DNA of 64,000 bases from Serripes groenlandicus (taxonomy: Eukaryota; Mollusca; Bivalvia; Cardiida; Cardiidae). The notes beneath the pieces are model-generated. The model searched no databases. It was given only the letters and a program-made list of their open reading frames with translations, and was not told the DNA's origin. Both the position numbers and the translations under genes were made by a program. Shown here one piece after another: positions 53,385 through 63,925 of this stretch; position 1 is the stretch's first letter; each line of letters opens with the position of its first letter. The stretch is from assembly GCA_031761405.1 (NCBI GenBank), contig JASEVX010000001.1, positions 47,911,102 to 47,975,101 on the forward strand, written 5' to 3'.

Positions 53385-54242
53385 TGTGTGCAAGGCCTTT
53401 TCTCAGACACTGTGTAAGCTGTTGCTTTGAAACTTCACATACTTATTCAGGGTCATTATATGACCCTGTATGCAAAGTCCCATAACTCTGGAATGGATTT
53501 TGATTGAATTGTGCCTCTTTTTGGACTTTTTTGGCCAAACCTTTGCGTGCAAGGCCTTTTCTCAGACACTGTGTATGCTGTTGCTTTGAATCTTCACACA
53601 CTTATTTAGGGTCATTAGATGACCTTGTATGTCAAGTCCCATAACTCTTGAATCAATTTTGACTGATTTGTGCCCCTTTTTGGACTTGGAATTTTAGTCA
53701 AACCTTTGCATGCATGGCCTTTTCTCAGACACTGTGTAAGCTGTTGCTTTGAAACTTCACACACTTATTCAGGGTCATTACATGACCCTGTATGTCAAGT
53801 CCCATAACTCTGGAATGGATTTTGACTGAATTGTGCCCCTTTTTGGAATTAGAATTTTGGTCAAACCTTTGTGTGCATTAAGGCCTTTTCTCAGACACTG
53901 TATATGCTGTTGCTTTGAAACTTTACAAACTTATTCAGGGTCATTAGATGAGCTTGTATGTCAAGTCCCATAACTCTGGAATGGATTTTGACTGAATTGT
54001 GCCCCTTTTTGGTCAAACGTTTGTGTGCAAGACTGGGAATTTTGGGTTATAGTTAGGCATTCAAGGCCTTTTCTTAGAAACTATATAATTTATGCTGTTG
54101 CTATTTAAAACGGTTTTCTTTCTTTTGTAAATTCAATTTCAACTGAATTATTCCACTTTTGGATTTTGGACTTTTACCAATGCTATAACTGTTCTGATGT
54201 AGGTCCTGATAGGCGAGCTATATTGTCCTCCGACAACTCTTG
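53385..54242 (+). mobile_element. Helentron-associated element, 3' part, ~160-bp tandem core
   Basis: Five units begin near GGCCTTTTCTCAGAC at 53394, 53553, 53716, 53882 and 54065. The right end GGCGAGCTATATTGTCCTCC then GACAACTCTTGTT has the hairpin TTGTC-CTCC-GACAA. It shares this module with elements A and B although the tandem core is different. The left end is lost in the gap. Confidence 0.72.
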
Positions 54243-54600
54243 TTACTAATTGTTTTCAAAGTCCTGTGCTGCAGAAATGTTGTATGTAGGAAAGGGTTGA
54301 CTGAAATGAAAATGAAATACAGAACAAGGTACAATCGGTTGAAGTGTTTGAATATCAATCAAGACTGGTGAGTGGTCAGGATGTCGATGGGCCAGTTAGG
54401 AGTCCAGCATGTCTCCTGCTCCTAAAGCCAGCCCCTATTATCAGCCAAATACTTTACAGTTAGTTTTAGAATAGAGTTGAAAACATAGTAGCAAAAGGAG
54501 GAAATGATCAAACTGAGCAATTTTTCCTTTATCAACAATATACAAAAAAAGTCATGTGCTGGAGATGCGTTAAACAGTTTCTGAAAGTGAGATGAAATGG
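54243..54600. repeat. TTAA MITE fragments
   Basis: A right end at 54243-54299 (GTATGTAGGAAAGGGTT) and a degraded centre at about 54465-54600. Confidence 0.55.
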
Positions 54601-54763
54601 TTGACCTATTAGAACACTGTGGAAAAAGCATTCTAAAAAGCCTTACATTTTCTGTCACAATGAATTAAATGTTTGCTCTTTCATGAAAACGTATTGATCT
54701 CAAGGTAATTATTGTCCTTGTAAATCTGGGTCATACTAATCTTAGCAGGTAAATACTACAGGA

Positions 54764-55126
54764 TTAACCCTTTCCCTCATACGGCAATTCTGCAGCAGAC
54801 GACTTTGCACTTATTTTGTCAAAAAATAGAAAATCTCCATAATTGAATGGATAACCTATGACAAAAAGTGGAAAACATTGTGGCAAAAGGAGAAATTGCA
54901 TGTTTTGTGCAATTTCTTCTTTTGTCACTATGTTTTCAAAAAGCAGTCTGCTGCAGAGGCGTCAGAAAGCGTCTATATGAGGGAAAACGTGCAATTTCTT
55001 CTTTTGCCACAATGTTTTCCACTTTTTGTCATAGGTTATTCATTCAATTATGGAGATTTTCTATTTTTGGACAAAATACGTTCAAAGTCGTCTGCTGCAG
55101 AATTGCCGTATGAGGGAAAGGGTTAA
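54764..55126. mobile_element. Chimeric double TTAA MITE
   Basis: A complete copy runs from TTAACCCTTTCCCTCATACG to CTATATGAGGGAAA at 54985. It is then joined without TTAA to the later two thirds of an oppositely oriented copy (ACGTGCAATTTCTTC onward), which ends GAGGGAAAGGGTTAA. Confidence 0.82.
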
Positions 55127-55960
55127 AAGGTAGATATCTTAATTTAGAAGGGTTTATGGAATGAATTTTGTTGTGTGTGCATGTAAAAGTGCCAAATAAA
55201 GAAATCTATTTTTGGTTTCTATAAGAGACCTGTTTGATAAGCATTTTAACTGATATGGTATTTGCATTCTGCATGCTTTTTAAGGTTTATAAGAAAAAAG
55301 GGACATCGATAAATTTAAGCGCTCTCTTAAAAAGCACCTCAAATTGTCTTCATGAAGGAAAATGTAGATTAGAAAGAAATACTAACTCTGTCCAATAAAT
55401 AGGGCAGTTTAAGGTCAACTTTCAACCAGTGTTTGCCTCAATGTTATTTCTTAACCCTTTCCCTCATATAGACGCTCTCTGACGCCACTGCAGCAGATGG
55501 CTATTTGAAAACATAGCTCTCTGCAAAGGAGATTGCATGATCTATGCGATCGGTATTCGCTAGTCATGTGATAAACAGTTTTATCTTAGAAACAGTTCAT
55601 ATTTTACATTATACATGGATATAAACATTATTAAATGAATTATTCACAAATCAAGAGATCTCTTTGAACATGAAAACAACATAAATGAGTTAAAATTACT
55701 GTTTAAAGGAGAATTTGACATGATTTTATCGATATTGACACATTACAGTCTGCTGCAATTAGTCTAATAGGGACTCATTTGTCTTCGTAAATAAGACAAA
55801 AAAACAAAAATGCGAGTCAAGATAAAGAAACTGCACATACTTTGCATGTTTTCCAAACAACATTGCATTCTTGTGAAAAACTAGAACTATCACTGAATGT
55901 GATTAATACCCCACGAACGTCGCCCTGATAGGAAAGGTAGTGGAATATTAAGAAAACCAA
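55127..55960. other. Non-coding; left member of a diverged duplication
   Basis: 55453-55520 is the left end of a young-type MITE (TTAACCCTTTCCCTCATATA), truncated. 55560-55800 resembles 56670-56930 (CTAGTCAT..AGAAACAGTTCATA and CTGCAATTAGTCTAATAGGGAC versus CTGCATGTCTAATCAGGGAC). Confidence 0.45.
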
Positions 55961-56520
55961 CCTTAAATTCCAACTTGTAGTTTTAAAGATAATCTCCGGA
56001 CAAGAAAAAAGTAAGAAAGGTCGATGAAAATTATTCTACAAACAAGAAAATGTAACAAAGGGCAATAAATCTGTAATTAGCTAAAATATAGTTAAGGTTC
56101 TTGTTCACTGCACTTCCTCTCAATGTGTTGTATCATAGTATGAAGTTTTATTAAATTCCATCCAGTGGTTCTGAAATTATTCTACGCTCAACAAAAAGTA
56201 ACAAAGTGCAATAACTCTGTTATTATGTAAATTAGAGTTATGGTTCTTGTACACTGCACTTTCTCTCATTGTGCTCTACCATTGTATGCAGTTTTATTAG
56301 ATTCCATCAATTAGTTATTAAGTAATTCTCTGGACAAGAAAAAGTAACAAAGGGCAATAACTCTGTATTTAGGTAAAGTAGAGTTATGGTGTCTGTACAC
56401 TGCACTTCCTCTCAATGTGTTGTATCATTGTATGAAGTTTTATTAAATTCCAACAATTGGTTTTAAAGTTATGCTAGGGACAAGGAAAATCGTAATGGAC
56501 CAACCGACCGACTGACGACC
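55961..56520 (+). repeat. ~150-bp tandem repeat, three to four units
   Basis: Units share GGACAAGAAAAAGTAACAAA, GGCAATAACTCTGT, CACTGCACTTCCTCTCAATG and GAAGTTTTATTAAATTCCA. Ends in GACCAACCGACCGACTGACG. Common style of molluscan repeat; no coding. Confidence 0.72.
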
Positions 56521-57583
56521 AACCACACGGTGACTCCAAAACATATCTTCTTTCATGTAAATAATTATATTCTGTGTTAAATAAAATGTTTTAAGACGTT
56601 GTTGTGAATCAGAAGTCTTGTAAATTAACAAACAGATTTATTTGTGTTAACTAATTAGCCAATCAGAGAGCAGCCTGCTATCGACTAGTCATAGAGTAGA
56701 AACAGTTCATACATTTAACTATTTTTGAAATAAATGATTTTACATTTTTTGAACTCTACACAGATCAAGACGTTTTTTTTAACTTGAAAAGAACTTTCAG
56801 TAACGAGGAGCTACTACTCAAAAGACAAAATGATGTTATTTATGTAATGCTGATATTGTAATGGTACTTCAACATTAACGTTTGCTGCATGTCTAATCAG
56901 GGACAAGAGAATAATCACAAAGAGCATGTAATAAAATGAGATACTAGGTTAATGAATCACAAGCTTAAAACATTGGAAACACAACTTTCTTTTCAAATGT
57001 ATAGTTTTAACAATATAGTCGCCGGCTCCTGCCTGGCGACTAATAAGCTCAACAAGTCTGCATAACTGAGACATTATTTCATGTTTACATCTAGGGGTGT
57101 AACCTGGGTGAAAAACGAGTATGCACACAGTTGCAGTAGGGGCTCTGTTTTTGCTACATTGCATATAGTGAACTAAAATGATCTTTTAAGTCATACTGAA
57201 CACACAAATTAGTTACATTAGTTATATCCACATGCAGATTTATTGCATTTTTGGACAAGCTCAATCCTTACCACTCTCTGTCTTCAGTTTAAAATGCATT
57301 TTATTTACGTTTTCTGATGAATTGTACGCCTGGATATGCACATGACATCACCTACATTAAAGAATACTGATATATCAAACACATAACAATATACATCAAT
57401 TTAGTATCACATGTTTTTTATGAAGATATTTACACAAACCACATATAAACCGAAAGTGGCCTATAACTCTATGTGACACCATTCTCACTACCATTGTTTC
57501 CACCCTATAGTCTCGACAGAACATCATGGAGCCACCAGGATCTATCCAGCCAGAGCTCTAGATTAGGGGCGTTTTGCATGTTC
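56521..57583. other. Non-coding; right member of the duplication
   Basis: 56670-56930 pairs with 55560-55800. The remainder is AT-rich. A short open stretch at 57515-57560 after CCCTATAG could be exon-like but ends in a stop within 17 codons. Confidence 0.35.
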
Positions 57584-57809
57584 TTAACCCTTTCCCACAT
57601 ACGGCAATTCTGCAGCAGACGACTTTGAACATATTTTGTCAAAAAATAGTAAATCTCTTTAATTGAATGGATAACCTACGACTGAAAGTGGAAAACATTG
57701 TGGCAAAAGGAGAAATTGCTCGTTTTGAGCAATATCTTCTTTTTGTCACTATGTTTTCAAAAAGTCGTCTGCTGCAGAGGCGTCAGAAAGCATCTTTATC
57801 TGGGAAACT
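57584..57809. mobile_element. TTAA foldback MITE, right end truncated
   Basis: TTAACCCTTTCCCACATACG at the left and GAAATTGCTCGTTTTGAGC in the centre. The right end stops at TATCTGGGAAA, with no TTAA. Confidence 0.8.
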
Positions 57810-57830
57810 TGACCATCTAACCCTATGTTG

Positions 57831-58022
57831 TAGGTGCTCAAAAGAATCGATTATTTTGAGTACCCACATCATAGGGCTTGGTTTGAAAGCAAGGAAAATA
57901 TTGTGGGGAAAAGAGCTGTATACTCCTTATCTGGACCTCTGATCTATCTCTCTCTGCTCTGGAATCTCATTCAAGCCAATGAGTCTGATCTGAACAGCAC
58001 CTCTGTCTTAGATGTAAAATAG
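57831..58022 (+). CDS. Possible last exon of an unidentified gene
   Basis: Preceded by ACCCTATGTTGTAG, it reads VLKRIDYFEYPHHRAWFESK, ENIVGKRAVYSLSGPLIYLS and LLWNLIQANESDLNSTSVLD before VK and TAG at 58020-58022. The segment GPLIYLSLLWNLI is hydrophobic and could be membrane-spanning. The text looks like real protein, but I do not recognise the family and found no upstream exon that joins it. Confidence 0.35.
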
Positions 58023-58057
58023 TTCCCACACCTGTCTCGATTGTGTATCCCTTACTA

Positions 58058-58287
58058 TTAACCCTTTCCCTCATATAAACGCTTTCGGACGCCTCTGCAG
58101 CAGACGGCTTTTTGAAAACATAGTGACAAAAGAAGAAATTGCACAAAACGTGCAATTTCTCCTTTTGCCACAATGTTTTCCACTTTTCGTCATAGGTTAT
58201 CCATTCAATTATGGAGATTTTCTATGTTTTAACGAAATACGTTCTAAGTCGTCTGCTGCAGAAATGTCGTATGAGGGAACGGGTTAA
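58058..58287. mobile_element. TTAA foldback MITE, full-length young-type copy
   Basis: TTAA on both sides, CCCTTTCCCTCATATAAACG at the left, GTATGAGGGAACGGGTTAA at the right, and GAAATTGCACAAAACGTGC centre. Confidence 0.9.
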
Positions 58288-58309
58288 TACAGGACTCTCC
58301 CCGAAAAAT

Positions 58310-58895
58310 AGAAAAACCCATTCCCCCTTACAACATATCAGCAGCAGACGACTTTGAAAAACACATTGGCAAAAATCGATTGATCGATAGTCCTCTGCTG
58401 CAGATGTGTCCAAAGCCATCCGTATGTGGAAAAGGGATAAGTAGTACATGCACATCCGTTATAAATATTGGAAATAGTCAACTGCTCGTGAAGTGGCATC
58501 CAAAAATGCAAACAGACTAAATATAGTCGGCCACTGCAATCTTTATTTTTATTAAGATTGTTTTGTATTGCAGTCCTCAAATATTATACATGCTGGTGCA
58601 TGCAAGGATATTAAAAAAGATATACAGTATAAAAATTATTTTAATATGATTTTGGATGTAAATTGAAATCTTCGGCAAATTTTCAACCTTTTTCAAACAT
58701 ATATAGCCCTCCCTGCATATAGACGCTTTCTGTCGTCTCTGCAGCAGACCACTTTTGAAAATATTATGGCTAAAGTAGAATTTTTTCAATATGAGCAATT
58801 TCACCTATTGTCACAATGTTTTCAAATATAGTTTCCATAATTTTCTTCAGATTATTTCAGTTGCCTGCTGCAGTAGTGTTTTGTGTGAGAAATGG
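58310..58895. repeat. Partial old TTAA MITE copies
   Basis: A short copy at 58310-58440 has lost its central hairpin (GCAGCAGACGACTTTG to GTCCTCTGCTGCAG). An old copy at about 58705-58895 has GACGCTTTCTGTCG and ends GTGAGAAATGGTTAA. Confidence 0.55.
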
Positions 58896-58896
58896 T

Positions 58897-59235
58897 TAAG
58901 GTTGCGGGCTTGTAAGCATGCTCGATCATGACACAGATAAATAAAGCTCACACATATCTTAAGATTGCTATAGTTCCAATTGCAAGCTTGTGCATCCTTA
59001 AAAGCACAGTAAGCTTTTGGCCTGTGCAATCTTGTTAATTGGTTTCACAATTTGAGAGATGGCGCAACCTTGAGAGCTTGCACAATCTTAATAAGGTTGC
59101 AAAAGCTTACACATGCTAGAGTTAAGCTTGCAATTGTGCAAATCGCAAGCTAACTACGCTTTAAAAAGTTATGCTTATTGTGCTTGCAACCTTACCGCAA
59201 TCTTAATTAAGCTTTCGGTTTTGGTTTTGGAAGTA
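58897..59235. repeat. GCTTGCAA/TTGCAAGC-word repeat, copy 1
   Basis: Many short inverted words (GCAAGCTTG, CTTGCAATTGTGCAA, AATCTTAATAAGGTTGC) and an end CAATCTTAATTAAGCTTTCG followed by GTTTTGGTTTTGG. Homologous to 61360-61650. Confidence 0.55.
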
Positions 59236-59468
59236 CATGTCATGCTTTTGTGAAAACTAATTGACAAGAGACTAGGACTACTGTTTGTCAGATGATTTAT
59301 ACGGAGAGATTGTGTTAATATTTTTAAAATGATCTTATATAAATGTTTGTAAAATTAATGTTTGTGGGTTGATTTATTACACACAGAGACTGTTTAATAC
59401 AAATATGCTGAATTATGTATTTAAAGTCTCAGCCTTAAACCTCAGTCAAAAGAGTTTTCACATTAATT

Positions 59469-59687
59469 TTAACCCTTTCCCCCATATAGACGCTTTCTGA
59501 CACCTCTGCAGCAGACTGCTTTTTGAAAACATAGTGACAAAAGAAGAAATTGCTCAAGACAAGCAATTTCTCCTTTTGTCACAATATTTTCCACTTTTAG
59601 TCATTCAATTATAGAGATTTTCTATTTTTTAACAAAATATGTTCAAAGTCGTCGGATGCAGAATTGTCGTATGAGCGAAAGGGTTAA
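59469..59687. mobile_element. TTAA foldback MITE, near-full-length copy
   Basis: TTAA on both sides; CCCTTTCCCCCATATAGACG at the left and TATGAGCGAAAGGGTTAA at the right; centre GAAATTGCTCAAGACAAGC. Confidence 0.87.
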
Positions 59688-59716
59688 GTTACTGATATAA
59701 GAAGATGACATTACAC

Positions 59717-59946
59717 TTAACCCTTTCCCTCATACGACATTTCTGCAGCAGACGACTTTGAACGTATTTTGTCAAAAAATAGAAAATCTCCATAATTGAA
59801 TGGATAACCTATGACAAAAAGTGGAAAACATTGTGGCAAAAGGAGAAATTGCACGTTTTGTGCAATTTCTTCTTTTGTCACTATGTTTTCAAAAAGCCGT
59901 CTGCTGCAGAGGCGTCAGAAAGCGTCTATATGAGGGAAAGGGTTAA
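59717..59946. mobile_element. TTAA foldback MITE, full-length young-type copy
   Basis: TTAA both sides, CCCTTTCCCTCATACGACAT at the left, ATATGAGGGAAAGGGTTAA at the right. Its right TTAA is directly followed by the left end of an older copy (59947), so it probably inserted at that copy's edge. Confidence 0.9.
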
Positions 59947-60470
59947 CCCTTTCCCACATATATACACCTTTGGAATTATGCAGCAGATGAATTTTGAAAA
60001 ATATTGTGGCAAATTGAGGAATTGCTTATAATGTGCAATTTCTCATTTTGCCTCAATATGTTTAAATCAATAATCATACCATCATTTATCAAATGTTTCC
60101 ATATTTATATTGGGGTGTTTCCAAAGTTGTTTGCTGAAGATTTGTTGTATAACCAAGGGAGAGACCACATACAGACGTTTTTCCATATTTTTGTCTAGAT
60201 GAATGAATGAATGTACATTGTTTTATGGCGCATCGACAGCTAAGGTCATTAAGCGCGCAATTAATTTTAATTATTCGTGATCCCTGGGTAAACAAACCAG
60301 TACTAGGCTAGAAAATGTGCCTTGCCCAAGGGCACTCCACCATGACCGTAGTGCCGCGACTGGGGATCAAACCTGGGACACCCGGTTTCGAAATCCCCGA
60401 CGCTAACCACTCGACCACAGCGGATTCCTTTTGTCTAGATGTTTTCAAGTTTGATGTATGTGGGGAAAAG
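59947..60470. mobile_element. Older TTAA MITE split by SINE family 2
   Basis: Left CCCTTTCCCACATATATAC and centre GAATTGCTTATAATGTGC; right end GATGTATGTGGGGAAAAGTG at about 60451-60470. The interior break at 60200/60429 is the SINE insertion. Confidence 0.75.
60201..60428 (-). mobile_element. SINE family 2, full-length, 12-bp TSD
   Basis: On the minus strand the head has TGGTCGAGTGGTTAGCG (A-box) and CAGGTTTGATCCCCAG (B-box), then GTGCCCTTGGGCAAGGCAC and an ATTC tail. Target duplication TTTTGTCTAGAT is at 60189-60200 and 60429-60440. The A-box resembles a class II (Leu/Ser-like) tRNA. Confidence 0.88.
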
Positions 60471-60789
60471 TGTAGGTATAAGATTCATGAGGCTTAAAAT
60501 CTATCACATTTATTCATTTTTATTCAACTGTTTCCTTTTACAAATAAACTGCCCCAAGCAGAAATCTTTCAGTTGGCCAACCAGTTAACCTCTTTCAAAC
60601 TCTGAATGTAGTAAATTACTTCATTATTTAAGTTACAATAATTGATATCAAACATCAAGTAATGTAAGGGTCCACTGTAAAGTTTACGAAAATCCATTGT
60701 TACATAGACAGTCAAACCTGTGCTAAAGACCACCTTTGTATAGCTATTCCCTGTCTTTAGCAATCACACTTTAAAGCAGTCTTTTCTAT

Positions 60790-61310
60790 TAACCTTATAC
60801 CACATATAGACACTTTCTGACACTTTCTGACATCTCTGCATGCAGCAGACCACTTTCGAAAAAGTCATCACTAAATCGCCCTGTCACACCAGATCGTTTT
60901 AGGCCAACGCGTGAGTAGCGCGTTTAAAAAAGTTAATAGGCTCGCAAATGCTGAACTTTCACAGAAAAAGTCGAGTGAAAACATGATTTCAGTGTGTCCA
61001 TAAGGCGTTGATAACGGGTTCATAGCATATGCTAGCGTGTGAAGAACGCGTGAATAAAGACCCTCAAGCGTTGCCAGCGTGTGAAGTCACACGCTGACAA
61101 ACGCTGGAAATTTTAGGTATGTTGAAAAATTAATTTTTGCCTCAGCGTAAGACAGTGTGAGAGTAACGTGCTCAGGATCCTGCTAATGCTGGCCTAGCAT
61201 TGATCAGCGTTTGCAAGCATGTTGCCGAAATTCCAACACATTGACCTAAAACGTTCTGTTGTGAGAATTTGTTCATATTGAGAAATTTCTCCATTTGTCA
61301 CAAAACTTTC
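60790..61310. mobile_element. Old TTAA MITE split by a TIR element
   Basis: Left part 60790-60881 (CACATATAGACACTTTCTGA with a duplicated CACTTTCTGA), right part from 61266 (GAGAAATTTCTCCATTTGTC). The element at 60882-61265 interrupts it. Confidence 0.55.
60882..61265. mobile_element. 384-bp TIR element with GC-richer interior
   Basis: TGTCACACCAGATCGTTTTA at the left and TAAAACGTTCTGTTGTGAGA at the right are inverted with a few mismatches. The interior has AGCGTGTGAAG and its near-inverse repeated. No ORF. Confidence 0.72.
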
Positions 61311-61359
61311 ACTTCTATATATATTTAAAAACTTTTGTATAAATATAATTTCAATATTG

Positions 61360-61650
61360 CAAGCTGGCATATTACCTTGCAACCTGCGAAATCTTGTAAT
61401 GGTTGCGCAAGCTTGCAAATTCACAATTTAGATTGCTTTTTTTCCAATCGCAACCTTGCAAGCTTGCGCAATCTTGAGTGGTTGCGCAACTTTGCAAGCT
61501 TGCACAATCTTAATAAGGTTGCGAATGTTATAATCGCAATCTACCGGTAACTGCATGCTTTAATAAGTAAGTTGCAACCTAATTTAGATTGCGACAGTGA
61601 TCCTGCTGCTACCTTGCAAAGATCTTAATTAAGCTTGCAGTTTTGGTTTG
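61360..61650. repeat. GCTTGCAA/TTGCAAGC-word repeat, copy 2
   Basis: Shares TTGCAAGCTTGC, GCACAATCTTAATAAGGTTG and AATTAAGCTTGCAGTTTTGG with copy 1 at 58897-59235, 2.4 kb away. Confidence 0.55.
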
Positions 61651-61699
61651 GGAGACTACAGTTATAACATATGGAAAATGGGAAGTTCAATTTAAATCT

Positions 61700-62040
61700 A
61701 TTCCCTGATGCAGTGTTTGACAACGTTTGACCCATTCACAGCAGACAACTTTGGAAACTATTATCGGTAAAGAATGCATTTTTCAAAACAAGCAATTTCT
61801 TCCTTCCAATAAGTGTTCTATTCTGTTTCAAAAATAAGCTTCCAATTTTTCTTGATGCTATATTTCTTTTCATCACAGACAAAATGTCAAACATTATTTG
61901 ATGAAAATAAGTATAATCTAATACAGAGGCAGGAATCCTCTTCTCCTTCACTGGTTTCAAAAGTTGTCAGCTGCAAATATGTTGAAATTTTCTTCAAATA
62001 TTTCCAATTTTGAAGTTCAGCATATGAATGGCAGGTTAGT
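61700..62040. other. Old MITE remnant
   Basis: ATTCCCTGATGCAGTG and GCAGACAACTTTGG near 61700-61755, CAAGCAATTTCTTCC near 61790 and TTGTCAGCTGCA near 61965 are remnants of one or two old MITE copies. Confidence 0.4.
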
Positions 62041-62529
62041 AGTGGCATTTCTATCCATAGGGAAGAAATGCATGTAAAAAAAGTTTTAATTGATTTTTCT
62101 AAAAATAAGAAGCTGAATGGGTTTGGGATTAACCACAAACATGAGCACACACTCACAAATTATACTTTTCTCCAAGATTTCAGGATTTTAAATACGGAGC
62201 AGTTAAGGTACATTTTCATTCCGAACATGTTTCGTATTATGTCGGTTAGAATTGTAAACACAACTATATTAGACCTATTTAAAGGTTGTATGTCATATAC
62301 AAACCGTGGTGAGATAAAATGTACATAACTTATAAAAACACGCTCAGTTCAATGAGGCATATACAATGTATGTCTTATAATCTAGGGCTTTTAAAAGTAA
62401 TATAAATGCTGTTTATGAAAAAAGATGATTTGGTTAGTTCAAGAAAACTAACATTATCTCATTTCCATAGTTTTCTGTGACATACCTGAAATCATCTTAA
62501 GTTACACAGTAAGTAAATCCTTATTGTTT

Positions 62530-62770
62530 GGTGTCAAACGGCGCTTTCAATTTTTTTTATGTTAAATGACGGAGTTTCGTGGGTGAGTTACCAGTCCTAC
62601 TGGTTCATTTATCCTGACATCAGCCAGTCAGTTGTAATGCTAACCCTGCAATCCTCAGCGCCAAGGAAGGCAGCCATTACTACAAGTTTTAATGTGGTAT
62701 GACCCGGCCGGGGATCAAACCTGTGACCTCCTGCACCTGAGGTACCACAACCACAACACCATCGAGGCAG
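62530..62770 (-). mobile_element. SINE family 3 (tRNA-like head), minus strand
   Basis: On the minus strand: TGCCTCGATGGTGTTGTGGT (A-box region), then CACAGGTTTGATCCCCGGCC (B-box), followed by a body ending near AAAGCGCCGTTTGACACC. The tail is short. Confidence 0.65.
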
Positions 62771-62815
62771 TCATGTAAATGTTTATCTTGTGCTAGACTA
62801 ATTATGCTGTTTATT

Positions 62816-62963
62816 AGATGATTTCCAGTATGTCACAAAAAAATAACATTCTCTTTTTGCATAATAGTGAAGATCCTAATCAGTATGTACTTATGTAGTA
62901 TGATCAGGGTTTTCACTATAAGGAAAGAATATTAGTTTTCTGTGACATACCTGAAATCATCTA
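62816..62963. mobile_element. ~145-bp TIR MITE with TA flanks
   Basis: GATGATTTCCAGTATGTCAC at the left and GTGACATACCTGAAATCATC at the right are inverted with two mismatches, flanked by TA. A second copy of the right end lies at 62468-62497. Confidence 0.65.
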
Positions 62964-63106
62964 TATCCCATTAACAGCTTAATTGTATAATTCTTTAATA
63001 CTAGATAAACACACTTATTGTGTATTTGTGCTTCAATCAGTTATTTTTTATAACAGTTGACTTGTGTACATTTTATCCCCCAAATGTTTGTATTGGACAC
63101 CAACCT

Positions 63107-63311
63107 TTAACCCTTTCCCTCATACGACAATTCTGCAGCAGACGACTTTGAACATATTTCAAGGTTGGATGTCATAATTATACAAACTGTGGTGAGATGA
63201 AATGTACATAACTGTGCTCGTTTTGAGCAACTTCTTCTTTTGTCACTATGTTTTCAAAAAGCCGTCTGTGGCAGAGGCGTCAGAAAGCATCTATATGAGG
63301 GAAAGGGTTAA
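63107..63311. mobile_element. TTAA foldback MITE with captured DNA
   Basis: Normal ends (TTAACCCTTTCCCTCATACG; TATGAGGGAAAGGGTTAA). The inner left arm is replaced at 63161-63213 by sequence matching 62282-62330 (GGTGAGATRAAATGTACATA), which is not part of the family consensus. Confidence 0.82.
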
Positions 63312-63589
63312 AGAGGTATAAATTAGTTGTGGTTCATGTCACGTGATCTCATGACTGTATCTGATTAAGAAATCAAGAAAATCCTATTCGTTCCCATTAT
63401 TTCTCGCAATTCCTTAATCGGTACCTTCAGAGCAGGGAAAAACTATTTCATTTAAATAATTAAGATATGAAGGCTTTCTCATACTTATACAGTCTAATTA
63501 GAATCAAATATCACCTCGTTAAGATTTATAAGGGAAAACAATTGTTATTTTATGAATTTCTATAAAAGTGCAACTTCAACCTTTTAACA

Positions 63590-63804
63590 TACAACAAATG
63601 TGCAGCAGACGACTTTAAAAACATATAGGGAAAAAAATAAAAATCTCTCCTGATGAAATTATAGTTTGTGAATAAAGTTGAAAACATTGTGACAAAAGGA
63701 GAAATTGCTCAATATGAGCAATTTCTCCTTTCGCCACCATATTTTTCAAAGGGCGTCTGCTGCAGAGGTGTCAGGAAGTGTCTGTATGAGGGAAAGCGTT
63801 AATA
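63590..63804. mobile_element. TTAA foldback MITE, older copy
   Basis: TTTTAACATACAACAAATGT with GCAGCAGACGAC at the left; GTATGAGGGAAAGCGTTAA at the right; centre GAAATTGCTCAATATGAGC. Confidence 0.72.
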
Positions 63805-63925
63805 AAATGCTATTGTCTATCTGTTTCAGGTTGTTGAAAACCATGCAGAACCTGAGACCACCTTGTTAAACTACCTGAGAACAAACTGTATCTTTTCTAA
63901 TATCTTTATCAAGCTGCCATAGCTA

